Assembly: GCA_049510055.1 (NCBI GenBank) | Contig: JBEKZI010000018.1 | Span: 1-31,219, forward strand | Direction of reading: 5' to 3' | DNA length: 31,219 nt | Origin: JALHTV01 sp049510055 | Lineage (GTDB): Bacteria; Planctomycetota; Phycisphaerae; SM23-33 | Shown here: one piece after another, positions 1-7,755 of the stretch | Layout: each line of letters opens with the position of its first letter | Numbering within the stretch: position 1 is the first letter of the stretch | Notes under the pieces: generated by a model | Databases searched by the model: none | Told to the model about the DNA's origin: nothing | What the model saw: only the letters and a program-made list of their open reading frames with translations | Program-made: the position numbers and the translations under genes

Positions 1-48
1 GCCCGAGGGGCCACTGACGACCACCACGTGCCCGGGGCCCTGCGGCAT
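1..48 (-). CDS. gmk: Guanylate kinase, N-terminal fragment (runs off the window)
   Basis: Only the first 16 codons are inside the window. They read MPQGPGHVVVVSGPSG, a beta strand leading into the GPSG start of the guanylate kinase P-loop (normally GPSGAGK). The enzyme phosphorylates GMP to GDP with ATP in the cytoplasm. The gene follows yicC by 52 bp on the same strand, and yicC-gmk is a very common pair, which supports the call despite the short length. The ATG at 48 gives a natural N-terminus a few residues before the P-loop strand. Any P-loop NTPase would start this way, so the name depends mainly on the context. Confidence 0.8.
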   Translation of the reverse strand, partial: MPQGPGHVVVVSGPSG

Positions 49-100
49 CGGTTCTTTTGGTTTTCTGTCTTTGCTCAAGCCGCACTCGCTGGGCGCCGGA

Positions 101-982
101 TTACTCGGCGTTCTGGACCTGCTCTTTGATGCGGTCCACGGCCGTCTTGATCTCCACCACCGTGCGGGCGATCCGCGTGTCGTTGGCCTTGGCGGCGATG
201 GTGTTGGCCTCCCGCAGCATCTCCTGGGCGATGAAGTCCAGCTTCCTGCCGGCCGGCTCGGGCGACGAGACGGCCTGGCGGAACTGCTCCACGTGGCCGC
301 GGAGGCGGGCGATTTCCTCGGCGATGTCGCACCGCTCGGCGAAAATCGCCACCTCGCGGGCCAGGTGCTCGGAATCCACCGCCACCTGCCCATTGTGGAT
401 CAGCTCCTTGACGCGGGCGACGAGACGCTCGTGATAGTCAGTCACCACCTGCGGGGCGTGCTTGGCCACCGTTTCAAGATTGTTCGTCACGACGTCGCAT
501 TGGCCCAGCAGGTCGTCGCGCAGGGCCTTGCCCTCGTGGCGGCGCATCTCGAGCATGGCGTCAGTGGCCTTCTGGACCAGCTTCAGCAGCCCCTGGCGGG
601 TCGGCTCCAAGATTTCCTCCATCGGCGGCGGCTGGCAGACGCCTGGCAGGAGCATCAGCGAACCCAGGTCGATCCGCAGCGTGGGGTTGGCGTCGATCTC
701 CAGGGGGCGAAGCTGCTCGATGTATTGGGCCAGCGCCGCCGTGTTGACGCGGTAGGCCGCTTGCTCGTCGGGAATCTTGACGTTGACGGTCACGACGACG
801 CTGCCGCGCGTCACGGCGGCATGAATGATTTTCTCGATCTCCGTTTCGGCCCAGCTCAGCCCTTCCGGCGCCTTGATGACGGCCTTGAAGTAGCGGCTGT
901 TCACCGAGCGGACCTCGACGGCGTACTCGACGCCGTCCACCTGGCCGTGGGCGGAACCAAATCCCGTCATCGATCGCAGCAT
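101..982 (-). CDS. yicC: YicC/YloC family endoribonuclease
   Basis: This 293-residue protein has the full family length. It begins with the signature MLRSMTGFGSA and ends with the conserved DUF1732 region, from about residue 220, including RKLDFIAQEMLREANT. YicC proteins of other bacteria are reported RNA-cleaving enzymes involved in RNA turnover; that role is transferred by homology. The start at 982 is supported by AGGAG six bases upstream, whose first base lies in the secG stop codon, so the two genes are probably translationally coupled. It sits between secG and gmk on the same strand, and yicC-gmk adjacency is typical. Nothing looks truncated. Confidence 0.95.
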   Translation of the reverse strand: MLRSMTGFGSAHGQVDGVEYAVEVRSVNSRYFKAVIKAPEGLSWAETEIEKIIHAAVTRGSVVVTVNVKIPDEQAAYRVNTAALAQYIEQLRPLEIDANPTLRIDLGSLMLLPGVCQPPPMEEILEPTRQGLLKLVQKATDAMLEMRRHEGKALRDDLLGQCDVVTNNLETVAKHAPQVVTDYHERLVARVKELIHNGQVAVDSEHLAREVAIFAERCDIAEEIARLRGHVEQFRQAVSSPEPAGRKLDFIAQEMLREANTIAAKANDTRIARTVVEIKTAVDRIKEQVQNAE

Positions 983-992
983 GGCAGGCTCC

Positions 993-1583
993 TTACGGCG
1001 ATTTCTTCGCCGGCGCCGCCTTAGGTGCCGGCACCGGCTTGGGCGCGGGCGCCGTCGTCGGCATTTTGATTCCAGTCTCTCCCGCCGCCGGACGGGTCGC
1101 CGACAAGGACGTGTATTCCACGCGGACCTCGGGGCTGTCCTTGTAGCCGCGGCGGAAGGCCTTGGCCCGCAGCGTCGCGCCGGGGCTGACGGTGACGGGG
1201 GTCTTCTGGTACAGCGGCGACTGCGCGGTCACCGGCATGTCGTCGGTGGTGTAGCGGATGTCAGCTTGGGGCGTTTCGCAGTACATCGTGATGCCGACCG
1301 GGCCGGCGATGGCCGCCTCGGCGGGGGTAAACTGCACCGTGGCCACCGTCATGGGCGCCGGTCGCAAGATCAGCGTCGCGACCACCGCCACCAGCACGAA
1401 CAGGCCCGTCAGCACGATGGTCACCCACGTGAACACGTCGCCGGTCCGCGTGCCGAACGCGCTGCTGCTGCTCGTCCCGCCGAAGGCCGCGCCCAGCCCG
1501 CCGCCGCGCCCCTTTTGCAGGAGCACCACCACGATCAGCAGCAGGCAGATGACGATAAATAACGTCCCCAGAAAGGTGACCAT
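993..1583 (-). CDS. secG: SecG translocase subunit with extra C-terminal chitobiase-C-like domain
   Basis: Residues 1-75 are a standard SecG: TM helix 1 (about 3-22), the LLQKGRGGGLGAAFGG loop, then TM helix 2 (about 52-74). SecG assists SecYE in protein export, and the following gene order (tpiA upstream, same strand) is a classic secG neighbourhood. SecG is normally about 70-110 residues, while this protein has 196. Residues 84-158 resemble the CHB_HEX_C_1 (chitobiase/beta-hexosaminidase C-terminal) fold: an ADIRYTTDDMPVT strand-turn, SPLYQKTPVTV, then TLRAKAFRRGYKDS. Known SecG topology puts both termini in the periplasm, so this domain should lie outside the membrane. Residues 160-196 form a Pro/Ala/Lys-rich tail. 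The SecG call is firm; the domain call rests on motif reading. Confidence 0.9.
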   Translation of the reverse strand: MVTFLGTLFIVICLLLIVVVLLQKGRGGGLGAAFGGTSSSSAFGTRTGDVFTWVTIVLTGLFVLVAVVATLILRPAPMTVATVQFTPAEAAIAGPVGITMYCETPQADIRYTTDDMPVTAQSPLYQKTPVTVSPGATLRAKAFRRGYKDSPEVRVEYTSLSATRPAAGETGIKMPTTAPAPKPVPAPKAAPAKKSP

Positions 1584-1691
1584 GGATTTTCTCGCTTTTC
1601 TCGCCTTTTTCGCTTTCCGTCGTCGATGAACGCTTCCGCGTCGTCCTGTTCCTTACCTAAAAAATCTAAAAATCCTCGCCGCCCGGGCCGC

Positions 1692-2450
1692 CTACATCCC
1701 GGCCTTGACGATGACGGCGAAGTCCGCGGCGTTGAGGCTGGCGCCCCCCACCAGCGCGCCGTCCACGTCCTTTTGGCCCAGCAGCTCCGCCGCGTTGGAG
1801 GGCTTGACCGATCCGCCGTACTGGATGCGGATGGCCTCGGCCGTCGCGGCGTCGTAGGCCGTGGCGACCAGGCCGCGAATCATCGCGTGGACCTCCTGGG
1901 CCTGCTGCGGCGTCGCCGTCACGCCCGTGCCGATGGCCCAGACCGGTTCGTAGGCGATGGTCACCGCCCGGACGTGCTTGCGGTCCACGCCTTCCATACC
2001 GATCTTCACTTGCCGGCTGACCACGTCCGCCGTTCGAGCGGCCTTGCGCTCTTCCAGCAACTCGCCCACGCAGAAAATCACTTCCAGCCCGTCGGCCAGG
2101 GCCTTGAGGACCTTGCGGTTGATCGTCTCGTCGGTTTCGCCGATGACGTGCCGCCGCTCGCTGTGCCCCAGGATGACGTAGCGGCAGCCGACGTCCTTGA
2201 GCATCGCGCCGGAAATTTCTCCGGTGAACGCCCCATCGTTCTCGTAGAACATGTCCTGGGCGCCGGTGGCGATGCGGCTGCCCTTCAGCGCCGCGGCCAC
2301 GTCGGCCAGATACACGAACGGCGGGCAGACGGCCAGGTCGACCGCCTCCAGCGAGCCGATCGAGGCGACCAGCTTGCGGGCCAGGTCCACCGCGGTCGCC
2401 CGCGAGGTATTCATCTTCCAGTTGCCGGCTACAAACGGCTTACGAGCCAT
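1692..2450 (-). CDS. tpiA: Triosephosphate isomerase
   Basis: This 252-residue protein has the usual TIM length. It interconverts dihydroxyacetone phosphate and glyceraldehyde 3-phosphate in glycolysis. Catalytic residues are in their expected motifs: Asn10 and Lys12 in GNWKMN, His96 in ILGHSERR and Glu168 in AYEPVWAIGTG. The C-terminal phosphate-binding segments YGGSVKPSNA and DGALVGGASL are also present. The ATG at 2450 gives the normal N-terminus and follows a purine-rich leader with AAGGA. It lies upstream of secG, a common arrangement, with a 108 bp gap that is purine-rich on the coding strand. Confidence 0.98.
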   Translation of the reverse strand: MARKPFVAGNWKMNTSRATAVDLARKLVASIGSLEAVDLAVCPPFVYLADVAAALKGSRIATGAQDMFYENDGAFTGEISGAMLKDVGCRYVILGHSERRHVIGETDETINRKVLKALADGLEVIFCVGELLEERKAARTADVVSRQVKIGMEGVDRKHVRAVTIAYEPVWAIGTGVTATPQQAQEVHAMIRGLVATAYDAATAEAIRIQYGGSVKPSNAAELLGQKDVDGALVGGASLNAADFAVIVKAGM

Positions 2451-2504
2451 AACGTTTCTCGTTTCTCTTTTCCTTTTGTCTTTGTGCCGCGGGGCCTTTT
2501 CGTT

Positions 2505-3629
2505 CTAGACCGCCTCGGTGGCGCGGGGGAAGCTGCCCAGAACGTGCAACTCGCCGCAATGCTCCTTGGCCTCGGCCAGGGCCTTGGTGAAATTGGCGTC
2601 CTGGGCGTGGCCCTCGGCGTCGACGAAGAAATAATACTCCCACTGGCGCCGCTTGGAGGGCCGAGTGTCGATGTTGGTCAGGTTGATGCCATGCTTGGAG
2701 AACACGTCCAGCACGGACGCCAGCGCGCCGGCCCGGTGCGCGGTGGTGAACATGACGGCGGTCTTGTCGTGGCCGGTGCGATTGGCCGGTGCGGTGGAAA
2801 TCACGAAGAACCGCGTCAGGTTGTTGGAGTTGTCCTCGATGTTGGCGAAGACGATCTTGAGGTTGTACAGCTCAGCCGCCAGGCTGGATCCGATGGCGGC
2901 GTAGCCCTCCGTCGTGGCGGCCATCTCGGCGGCCTTGGAGCTACTAGCCACCGGCAGCAGTTCCACCTGCCTGAAGCTGCTGGAAAGCCACTGGCGGCAC
3001 TGGGCGAAGATTTCCGGCTTGGAGGCGATGGTCTTGATCTTGGCCGGCGGACAGTTGGCCAGGAGGTTGTGATGGATCTCCACCATCACCTCGGCGCAGA
3101 TGCACACGGGACTGTCGATGAAGCAGTCCAGCGTGTCCACCACGCCGCCGCCGATGGAATTTTCGATGGGGACCAGCCCCAAATCGCAATGGCCGCGGGC
3201 GACTTCTTCGAAGACCGCGCGGATGTCCGCCAGGGGACGGTACTCCACCGACGCGCCGAACTTCCGCTGGGCGGCCAGGTGGGAGAAACTGCCCTCCGGC
3301 CCCAGGTATCCGATCCGCAGCGGCCGCTCCAGGGCGAACGACCCGCTCATCATCTCGCGGTAGATGGCCTGGAGCGTCCGTTGAGGCAACGGGCCGCGGT
3401 TCAGCGACGCGATCCGCTTGAGCACGGCCTGCTCGCGGTCGGGGGCATAGATGGGCGTACCGTTGGCCTGCTTGGTCCTGCCGACCTGTACAACAACTCC
3501 GGCGCGCTCATTAAGAAGCTCGACGATCTTCTGATCCAGATCGTCAATTCTCTGCCTCAGCGCGGCCAGGTTGTCGGCATCGGACTTTTTGCCTTTGCCT
3601 TTGTCGTTTTTGCCGGCGGTTTTACCCAT
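2505..3629 (-). CDS. pheA: Bifunctional chorismate mutase / prephenate dehydratase (P-protein)
   Basis: The 374-residue protein has three parts. A lysine-rich lead (1-18) precedes an AroQ-type chorismate mutase helix bundle (about 20-100: LRQRIDDLDQKIVELLNER, later REMMSGS). A prephenate dehydratase domain (104-280) follows, with GPEGSFSHLAA, VPIENSIGG and the catalytic NLTRFFVI motif (Thr272). A C-terminal ACT domain (about 288-368) has GALASVLDVFSKHGINLTNI and DTRP in place of the usual ESRP phenylalanine-binding motif. It converts chorismate to phenylpyruvate for phenylalanine synthesis. The ACT domain implies feedback by phenylalanine, although the altered ESRP leaves its strength open. 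No leader peptide or T-box was seen upstream. Confidence 0.96.
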   Translation of the reverse strand: MGKTAGKNDKGKGKKSDADNLAALRQRIDDLDQKIVELLNERAGVVVQVGRTKQANGTPIYAPDREQAVLKRIASLNRGPLPQRTLQAIYREMMSGSFALERPLRIGYLGPEGSFSHLAAQRKFGASVEYRPLADIRAVFEEVARGHCDLGLVPIENSIGGGVVDTLDCFIDSPVCICAEVMVEIHHNLLANCPPAKIKTIASKPEIFAQCRQWLSSSFRQVELLPVASSSKAAEMAATTEGYAAIGSSLAAELYNLKIVFANIEDNSNNLTRFFVISTAPANRTGHDKTAVMFTTAHRAGALASVLDVFSKHGINLTNIDTRPSKRRQWEYYFFVDAEGHAQDANFTKALAEAKEHCGELHVLGSFPRATEAV

Positions 3630-3647
3630 AGGTCCAATGGAACATCA

Positions 3648-3668
3648 GTTAGGGCGCCCTTGCCTAAC
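3648..3668. promoter_or_regulatory. Inverted repeat upstream of pheA
   Basis: GTTAGG at 3648-3653 is matched by CCTAAC at 3663-3668, with the self-complementary GGGCGCCC between. It lies 18 bp upstream of the pheA start in an 81-bp gap. It could be an operator or a short RNA hairpin; there is no T-run to make it a clear terminator. Confidence 0.35.
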
Positions 3669-3710
3669 GTGCGTGTAGCCCCGTTCTTGTACCGTCCGAT
3701 CCCTAGAGGG

Positions 3711-4592
3711 TCAAGGCTTTTTGACCCGCCGCGACGCCGGGGGGATGGCGTCATCGAACCGCCCGGCGGCCAGGTCGCGGATAAAGGCTGCAAAGTCAGT
3801 GGCGACGTGCTTGGCGACGGCGGCAATAGCCGGGGGCGCCGACGGCATAGCCACGCCAAGTCCCACCCCCCGGATCAGCGACAGGTCGTTGATGTCATCG
3901 CCGACGGCGGCGATTCGCGAAGCCGGCACGGCCAGGCCCTGGGCGACGTATTGCACGGCCGTGAACTTATCGGCCCCGGTGGCGAAGGCCTCGACGATCG
4001 TCACGCCGTAGTTCGGCGCAAAGATACAGTGAACGTGGAGTTGCCCGCGGAACCGGTCCGCCAGCGTCGCGGCCAGCTCCCGTCCGCTTGCCGAGTCCAC
4101 CACCGTGCTGATCCGCAGGATGGCGGGCAGGTTATCCGCCTCGGCCAGCCGCCGGACGTGGCGAATCTGGACGCTCATCTGGCTGAACCACCGCTGCTCG
4201 GCGGCGTCGCGGTTGGCGCCCTCGGTGAGGAAGTAATCCACGCCGGTCCGCCAGCGGTCGGTGATGGCCATGGCGCAGTAGCCGCTGTCCGCCAGGGCCT
4301 CGTCCAGACGGCAGGCCAGGTCGTGCGGGATGGGCCGGTGGCACAACGTTCGGCCGGTGTCGGGTTCGCTCACCAACGCCCCGCCGATCAATACCAGCGG
4401 CTCGAAAGGCGCCGTCAGGCGGAGCTGATTCCAGATGGGGATCGTCTCGACGTAGCTCCGCCCCGTCGCCAGGCACACGCGCAGTCCGGCGGACCTGGCG
4501 GCGGCGATGGCGGCGACCACGTCGCCCGGCACGATGCCGTCGCGCCCCACCAACGTACCGTCCACGTCCATGGCCAGGAATGCGTACTTCAC
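3711..4592 (-). CDS. HAD-superfamily Cof-type phosphatase
   Basis: The gene is read from a GTG at 4592 to give 293 residues. This start places motif I at DVDGT (Asp9, Asp11), ten bases after the stop of the upstream phosphoesterase gene and behind an AAAGGCG ribosome site. Upstream codons open in the same frame belong to the neighbouring gene. Motif II is LATGR (42-45), motif III is likely Lys209 and motif IV is GDDINDLSLI (231-240). The large C2-type cap between motifs II and III places it among Cof/YkrA-like sugar-phosphate or cofactor phosphatases; the substrate cannot be read. It is the last gene of a tight kinase-phosphoesterase-HAD cluster. Confidence 0.9.
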   Translation of the reverse strand: MKYAFLAMDVDGTLVGRDGIVPGDVVAAIAAARSAGLRVCLATGRSYVETIPIWNQLRLTAPFEPLVLIGGALVSEPDTGRTLCHRPIPHDLACRLDEALADSGYCAMAITDRWRTGVDYFLTEGANRDAAEQRWFSQMSVQIRHVRRLAEADNLPAILRISTVVDSASGRELAATLADRFRGQLHVHCIFAPNYGVTIVEAFATGADKFTAVQYVAQGLAVPASRIAAVGDDINDLSLIRGVGLGVAMPSAPPAIAAVAKHVATDFAAFIRDLAAGRFDDAIPPASRRVKKP

Positions 4593-4602
4593 GGTCGCCT
4601 TT

Positions 4603-5466
4603 CTAGTCGTGCAGATTGATCGCCGCCAGCGGCGTGGCCGACAGCAGGACCGTCTGGGCGTCCAGCGGTTGGTCGGCGGGGAACGCCACGAGGCAGGCAT
4701 GGCTGCTATCGCTGGTCAGCGTGATGGCCCGCCGTGTAACGGCCTCGATGCCGGAGGGGGTATGCCGGTGCCCCAGCAGGAACAACTCCACGCCCAGCTC
4801 AGCCGCCAGAGCGTCGACCTGCTCGTCGGTCTGTCCCCGGCCCCAGGTCCATTCATAGGCCGCCCCGCCGCGGAGGAAGTCCTCCTGCAGGCGATAAGGA
4901 CGGTGGAGGATCTCCGTTCCGGCGACCTTCATGCGGCGCGGCGAGGGCAGCGAGTGCGTGATCATCACGCCGTTGGGGCAGCGCACCGCCAAAGGCATGG
5001 AGACAATGAACTCGCCCACGGCTGCGAGGATTTCATCCCCTTCGCTGCCGAAGACAAACCGTGCACCGTCGGCAAAGGCCTGGCAGGAGGCCAGGCACCC
5101 TTCCTTGGCGATCTCCACGCCGGTGATCTGGGCCAGGTCATGGTTGCCCAGCACGAAGAGCACGTCCGCCGGCCGCTCCACCTTCAGCCGCACCGCCCGC
5201 AGGAGCAGCTCGATGCTGCGGTCATGGCCGCTCGCCTCGTCCGCCGGACCGTGGATGAGTTCCTGGAGGATCAGGCGGCGGGGGCGGCGCGACGGCCGGT
5301 CGAAATAGGAGAGAATTTTCGTCAGGGCCTGGCGGTTGCCGTGGACGTCGCCGGTGACGACGACGTCGCAGCCGCCCTCCAGGTCGACCACGTTGCCCCG
5401 CCGTCGACCGTCCTGGGTGTTCAGCGTGGCGGCTTGGCGGAAGATGTCCGCTACGGCGTTCGGCAC
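4603..5466 (-). CDS. Calcineurin-like metallophosphoesterase with altered second metal motif
   Basis: This 287-residue cytoplasmic protein has the order of PPP-type phosphoesterase motifs: TGDVHGN (38-44), LGNHD (106-110), MITHS (His171) and LGHRHTP (231-237). Where a PPP enzyme has GDxxDRGP, this protein reads QELIHGP (68-74), so the metal-bridging Asp is replaced by Glu and DRG becomes IHG. Family enzymes hydrolyse phosphate esters, including Ser/Thr phosphoproteins or dinucleoside polyphosphates; the substrate is unknown. It starts 11 bp after the protein kinase stop and ends 10 bp before the HAD start, so the three are probably one transcript. It may be a divergent active enzyme or a weakened one. 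Confidence 0.88.
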   Translation of the reverse strand: MPNAVADIFRQAATLNTQDGRRRGNVVDLEGGCDVVVTGDVHGNRQALTKILSYFDRPSRRPRRLILQELIHGPADEASGHDRSIELLLRAVRLKVERPADVLFVLGNHDLAQITGVEIAKEGCLASCQAFADGARFVFGSEGDEILAAVGEFIVSMPLAVRCPNGVMITHSLPSPRRMKVAGTEILHRPYRLQEDFLRGGAAYEWTWGRGQTDEQVDALAAELGVELFLLGHRHTPSGIEAVTRRAITLTSDSSHACLVAFPADQPLDAQTVLLSATPLAAINLHD

Positions 5467-5477
5467 TGGGGTGCGTC

Positions 5478-6368
5478 CTAGGAGGCGTTTTTCATCGTGT
5501 GGGCGATCAGGTCCAGCCGCGACACCACGTCGTTCATCGAAGCCGGCCGCTGGAGGGGGTTAGTCCGGGTGCATTCCGTGACCAGCCGGCTGAGCGGCAG
5601 CGGCACTTCGGGGTTCACTTCGTGCGGAGGGATGATGGCCTGGTCGATCATGATCTGCATGCCGCCCTTTTTGGGCAGGACGGTCGGAATCGCCTGGCCG
5701 GTCAGCGTCCAGTACAAGGCCGCGGCAAAATTGAACACGTCGGTCCTGGCGTCCAGCGGGCGACGGTACACCTGCTCGGGGGCGATAAAGTCCGGGGTGC
5801 CCTGAATCCGCAGCTTGGTGGTGCCCAGGGGGCAGCTTTGCCCCAGGTCGATGATCTTGACCTTGCCGTGGGAGGACACCAGGATGTTGTTGGGCTTCAT
5901 GTCCGCGTGGACGAAGCCCTTGCTGTTCATGTAGGCCAGGGCCATGGCCACCTCATGGAAGATGTCCATGATGCGGGGGATGGACGTCGGGCGGGCCGCC
6001 TGGACGGTCGTCCCATCGCACAATTCCATGATCAGCTGGACCTCGCGGAGGCGCAGCCACTCCTTGACCTTGCGCAACCGATAAATCTTGCGGATGACGG
6101 GGTGGTCCAGCCGGCTGGCGACCTCATATTCGTTGATCGCCTGCTCCAGAAACCGGTAGTCGGCCAGGTGCTGCTTGACCACCCGTTTCAGCGCAAAGTA
6201 TTGATTCGTCTGGCGATCACGGACCTGCCAGATCGTACTGCGAGCCCCGGTGCCCAGGAACTGAACAGCCTGGTAGCCAGGTATCTCCACCATCTGAGGA
6301 GTGCCATTCATCATCGGTTGAGCTAAAGCTTCAGCGTATGACGTATCAATGAGGCCTGATATCGTCAT
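5478..6368 (-). CDS. Soluble PknB-like serine/threonine protein kinase
   Basis: The 296 residues are almost entirely one kinase domain (about 30-290) with no membrane segment or sensor domain. Visible parts are the Gly-rich loop LGTGARSTIW (39-48), ATP-anchoring Lys61 in ALKRV, a helix-C Glu near residue 80, catalytic loop HADMKPNN (154-161; Asp156, Lys158, Asn161), IDLG (173-176) in place of DFG, and GTPDFIAPEQ (190-199) ending the activation segment. The arginine of HRD is replaced by alanine, so regulation by activation-loop phosphorylation is less likely. The first 30 residues are poorly structured, so a later start such as Met19 or Met26 is possible. It heads a three-gene cluster with a phosphoesterase and a HAD phosphatase. 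Confidence 0.93.
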   Translation of the reverse strand: MTISGLIDTSYAEALAQPMMNGTPQMVEIPGYQAVQFLGTGARSTIWQVRDRQTNQYFALKRVVKQHLADYRFLEQAINEYEVASRLDHPVIRKIYRLRKVKEWLRLREVQLIMELCDGTTVQAARPTSIPRIMDIFHEVAMALAYMNSKGFVHADMKPNNILVSSHGKVKIIDLGQSCPLGTTKLRIQGTPDFIAPEQVYRRPLDARTDVFNFAAALYWTLTGQAIPTVLPKKGGMQIMIDQAIIPPHEVNPEVPLPLSRLVTECTRTNPLQRPASMNDVVSRLDLIAHTMKNAS

Positions 6369-6482
6369 CTTAGCAAACTTTTTGCAGAGAGGTTGAATAA
6401 AAAAGTCAAGTTTTACAACCAGGCGGACAAAGGATATTTCGGCTTTCCGCGGCTTCTTTCTGCACCGCCATCATGACGATTC

Positions 6483-6511
6483 TTGGCTTATACTCCGGCC
6501 GGACGTATAAT
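6483..6511 (+). promoter_or_regulatory. Sigma70-type promoter of the flippase-like gene
   Basis: TTGGCT (6483-6488), a 17-bp spacer and a perfect TATAAT (6506-6511). A start site near 6518 would leave a short leader containing GAGGGGG just before the ATG at 6537. The region also separates this gene from the divergent kinase gene. Confidence 0.75.
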
Positions 6512-6536
6512 TTTGGACCCCTGAGGGGGCAAAACC

Positions 6537-7745
6537 ATGGCTCCCAGCCATCGCAAGTCCATCCTGCTGACCGCCAAAGTGCTCCTGGCCGCCCTGCTGC
6601 TGGGGTGGGTGTTCTCGCAGGTCCATTGGCGGGACTACGCCGTGGACAAGGGCGGGAAAATCTATGCCGTCCTGGCTGAGCGGTCTGCCGGGCCAGGGCG
6701 GGTAGCGCAATTGGACGTCAGTTCCGGCCTGCTGTGGTGGCGGCATGCCCGGACCGCCCCGGCCGATGAGTTCCAGATGATCCCGGGGACGAACGAGGTC
6801 CGCCGGCCCGGCTTCTTCACGACGATCCGCAACCTCAAGCTTCCCCTGCTGGCCCTGGCCTTCGCCGTCTATCCGGGCAACCTGCTCATCATGGCCATCC
6901 GGTGGCGGCTGCTGCTCCGCGTGGTGGACATCCACATTACGCTGTGGGAGGCCATCCGCCTAACCTTTTTAGGCACATACTTTTCCATCGTGGTGCCCGG
7001 GACCGTCAGCGGCGACTTGGTGAAGGCCTATTACGTATCCAAGCACACCCCCGCCAAGGCCGCCGCGCTGGTCAGCGTGTTCATAGACCGGGCGATTGGG
7101 CTGACCGAATTGACGCTGATAGCCACCGTCATGCTGCTGATTGTTTCCTTGGGACACCTGACGCCCACGGAAACCCTCCGGACGCCAGCCATCCTGGTGC
7201 TGGTGATCGTGCTGGCGCTGATCGGCGCCTTTACCTTCCTGTTTGCCCCCTCCTTGCGCCGAGCGCTTCGGCTGGATAGGCTCTACCGCCGCCTGCCCCT
7301 GGCCCATCATTTCGATGTCGCCGGCCAAGCCCTCCGGCAATATCGCGGCAATATTCCCCGTCTGGTGGAAGCCGTAGGGATTACGCTCACCGGCCACATC
7401 GTCTGGATCGGCTCGCTCATCTTGATTGGAAAGAGCCTGTCCTTGGACACGCCTTGGTACAACTATTTCCTGTACGTACCGTTGATCTACACCATTGCCT
7501 CCATCCCCCTGACGCCGGGCGGATTGGGGTTGGTGGAGAAGTGCTTCGTGGTGTTTTTTGCCTCGGCCACGGTTTCCCCCAGCGAGGTGGTGGCCATGGC
7601 CTTGTTGTTCCGGATCGCGCCCATGTTCTGGTCGCTGCCGGGAGTGGTCGTTGCCGTCACAGGCGCAAGGGTTCCCGCGGCCAAGGCCATCCAGGCGGAA
7701 CTGGGACTCCAAGATACCCCCACCGACCACGACGCCGCCTCCTAG
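6537..7745 (+). CDS. Lysylphosphatidylglycerol synthase TM / flippase-like integral membrane protein
   Basis: The 402-residue protein has about eight hydrophobic segments and the LPG_synthase_TM (UPF0104) pattern. Features are FLGTYFSIVVPGTVSGDLVKAYY, written here only as the key residues PGTVSGD near 160-166, then DRAIGLTEL, and the C-terminal SIPLTPGGLGLVEKCF. Family members are the transmembrane part of MprF or stand-alone proteins thought to move lipids or lipid-linked sugars across the inner membrane. An unusual soluble loop (about 35-90) follows the first helix. There is no catalytic synthase domain, so aminoacyl-lipid synthesis is not implied. It has its own promoter and converges on mlaE with a 10-bp gap. 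Confidence 0.88.
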   Translation: MAPSHRKSILLTAKVLLAALLLGWVFSQVHWRDYAVDKGGKIYAVLAERSAGPGRVAQLDVSSGLLWWRHARTAPADEFQMIPGTNEVRRPGFFTTIRNLKLPLLALAFAVYPGNLLIMAIRWRLLLRVVDIHITLWEAIRLTFLGTYFSIVVPGTVSGDLVKAYYVSKHTPAKAAALVSVFIDRAIGLTELTLIATVMLLIVSLGHLTPTETLRTPAILVLVIVLALIGAFTFLFAPSLRRALRLDRLYRRLPLAHHFDVAGQALRQYRGNIPRLVEAVGITLTGHIVWIGSLILIGKSLSLDTPWYNYFLYVPLIYTIASIPLTPGGLGLVEKCFVVFFASATVSPSEVVAMALLFRIAPMFWSLPGVVVAVTGARVPAAKAIQAELGLQDTPTDHDAAS

Positions 7746-7755
7746 CCCCTGGGTC

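Noticed and set aside
1626..4619. A 997-codon plus-strand open frame opposite tpiA, pheA and the HAD gene
   Set aside because: It is antisense to three well-supported enzymes, its translation is His/Gly/Arg/Asp-rich low complexity, and it has no recognisable family. It reflects GC-rich codon shadowing.
4593..4700. N-terminal extension of the HAD protein
   Set aside because: The extra 36 residues are Arg/Pro-rich, out of frame with the upstream phosphoesterase coding sequence they overlap, and unnecessary for the HAD fold; the GTG at 4592 has a ribosome site.
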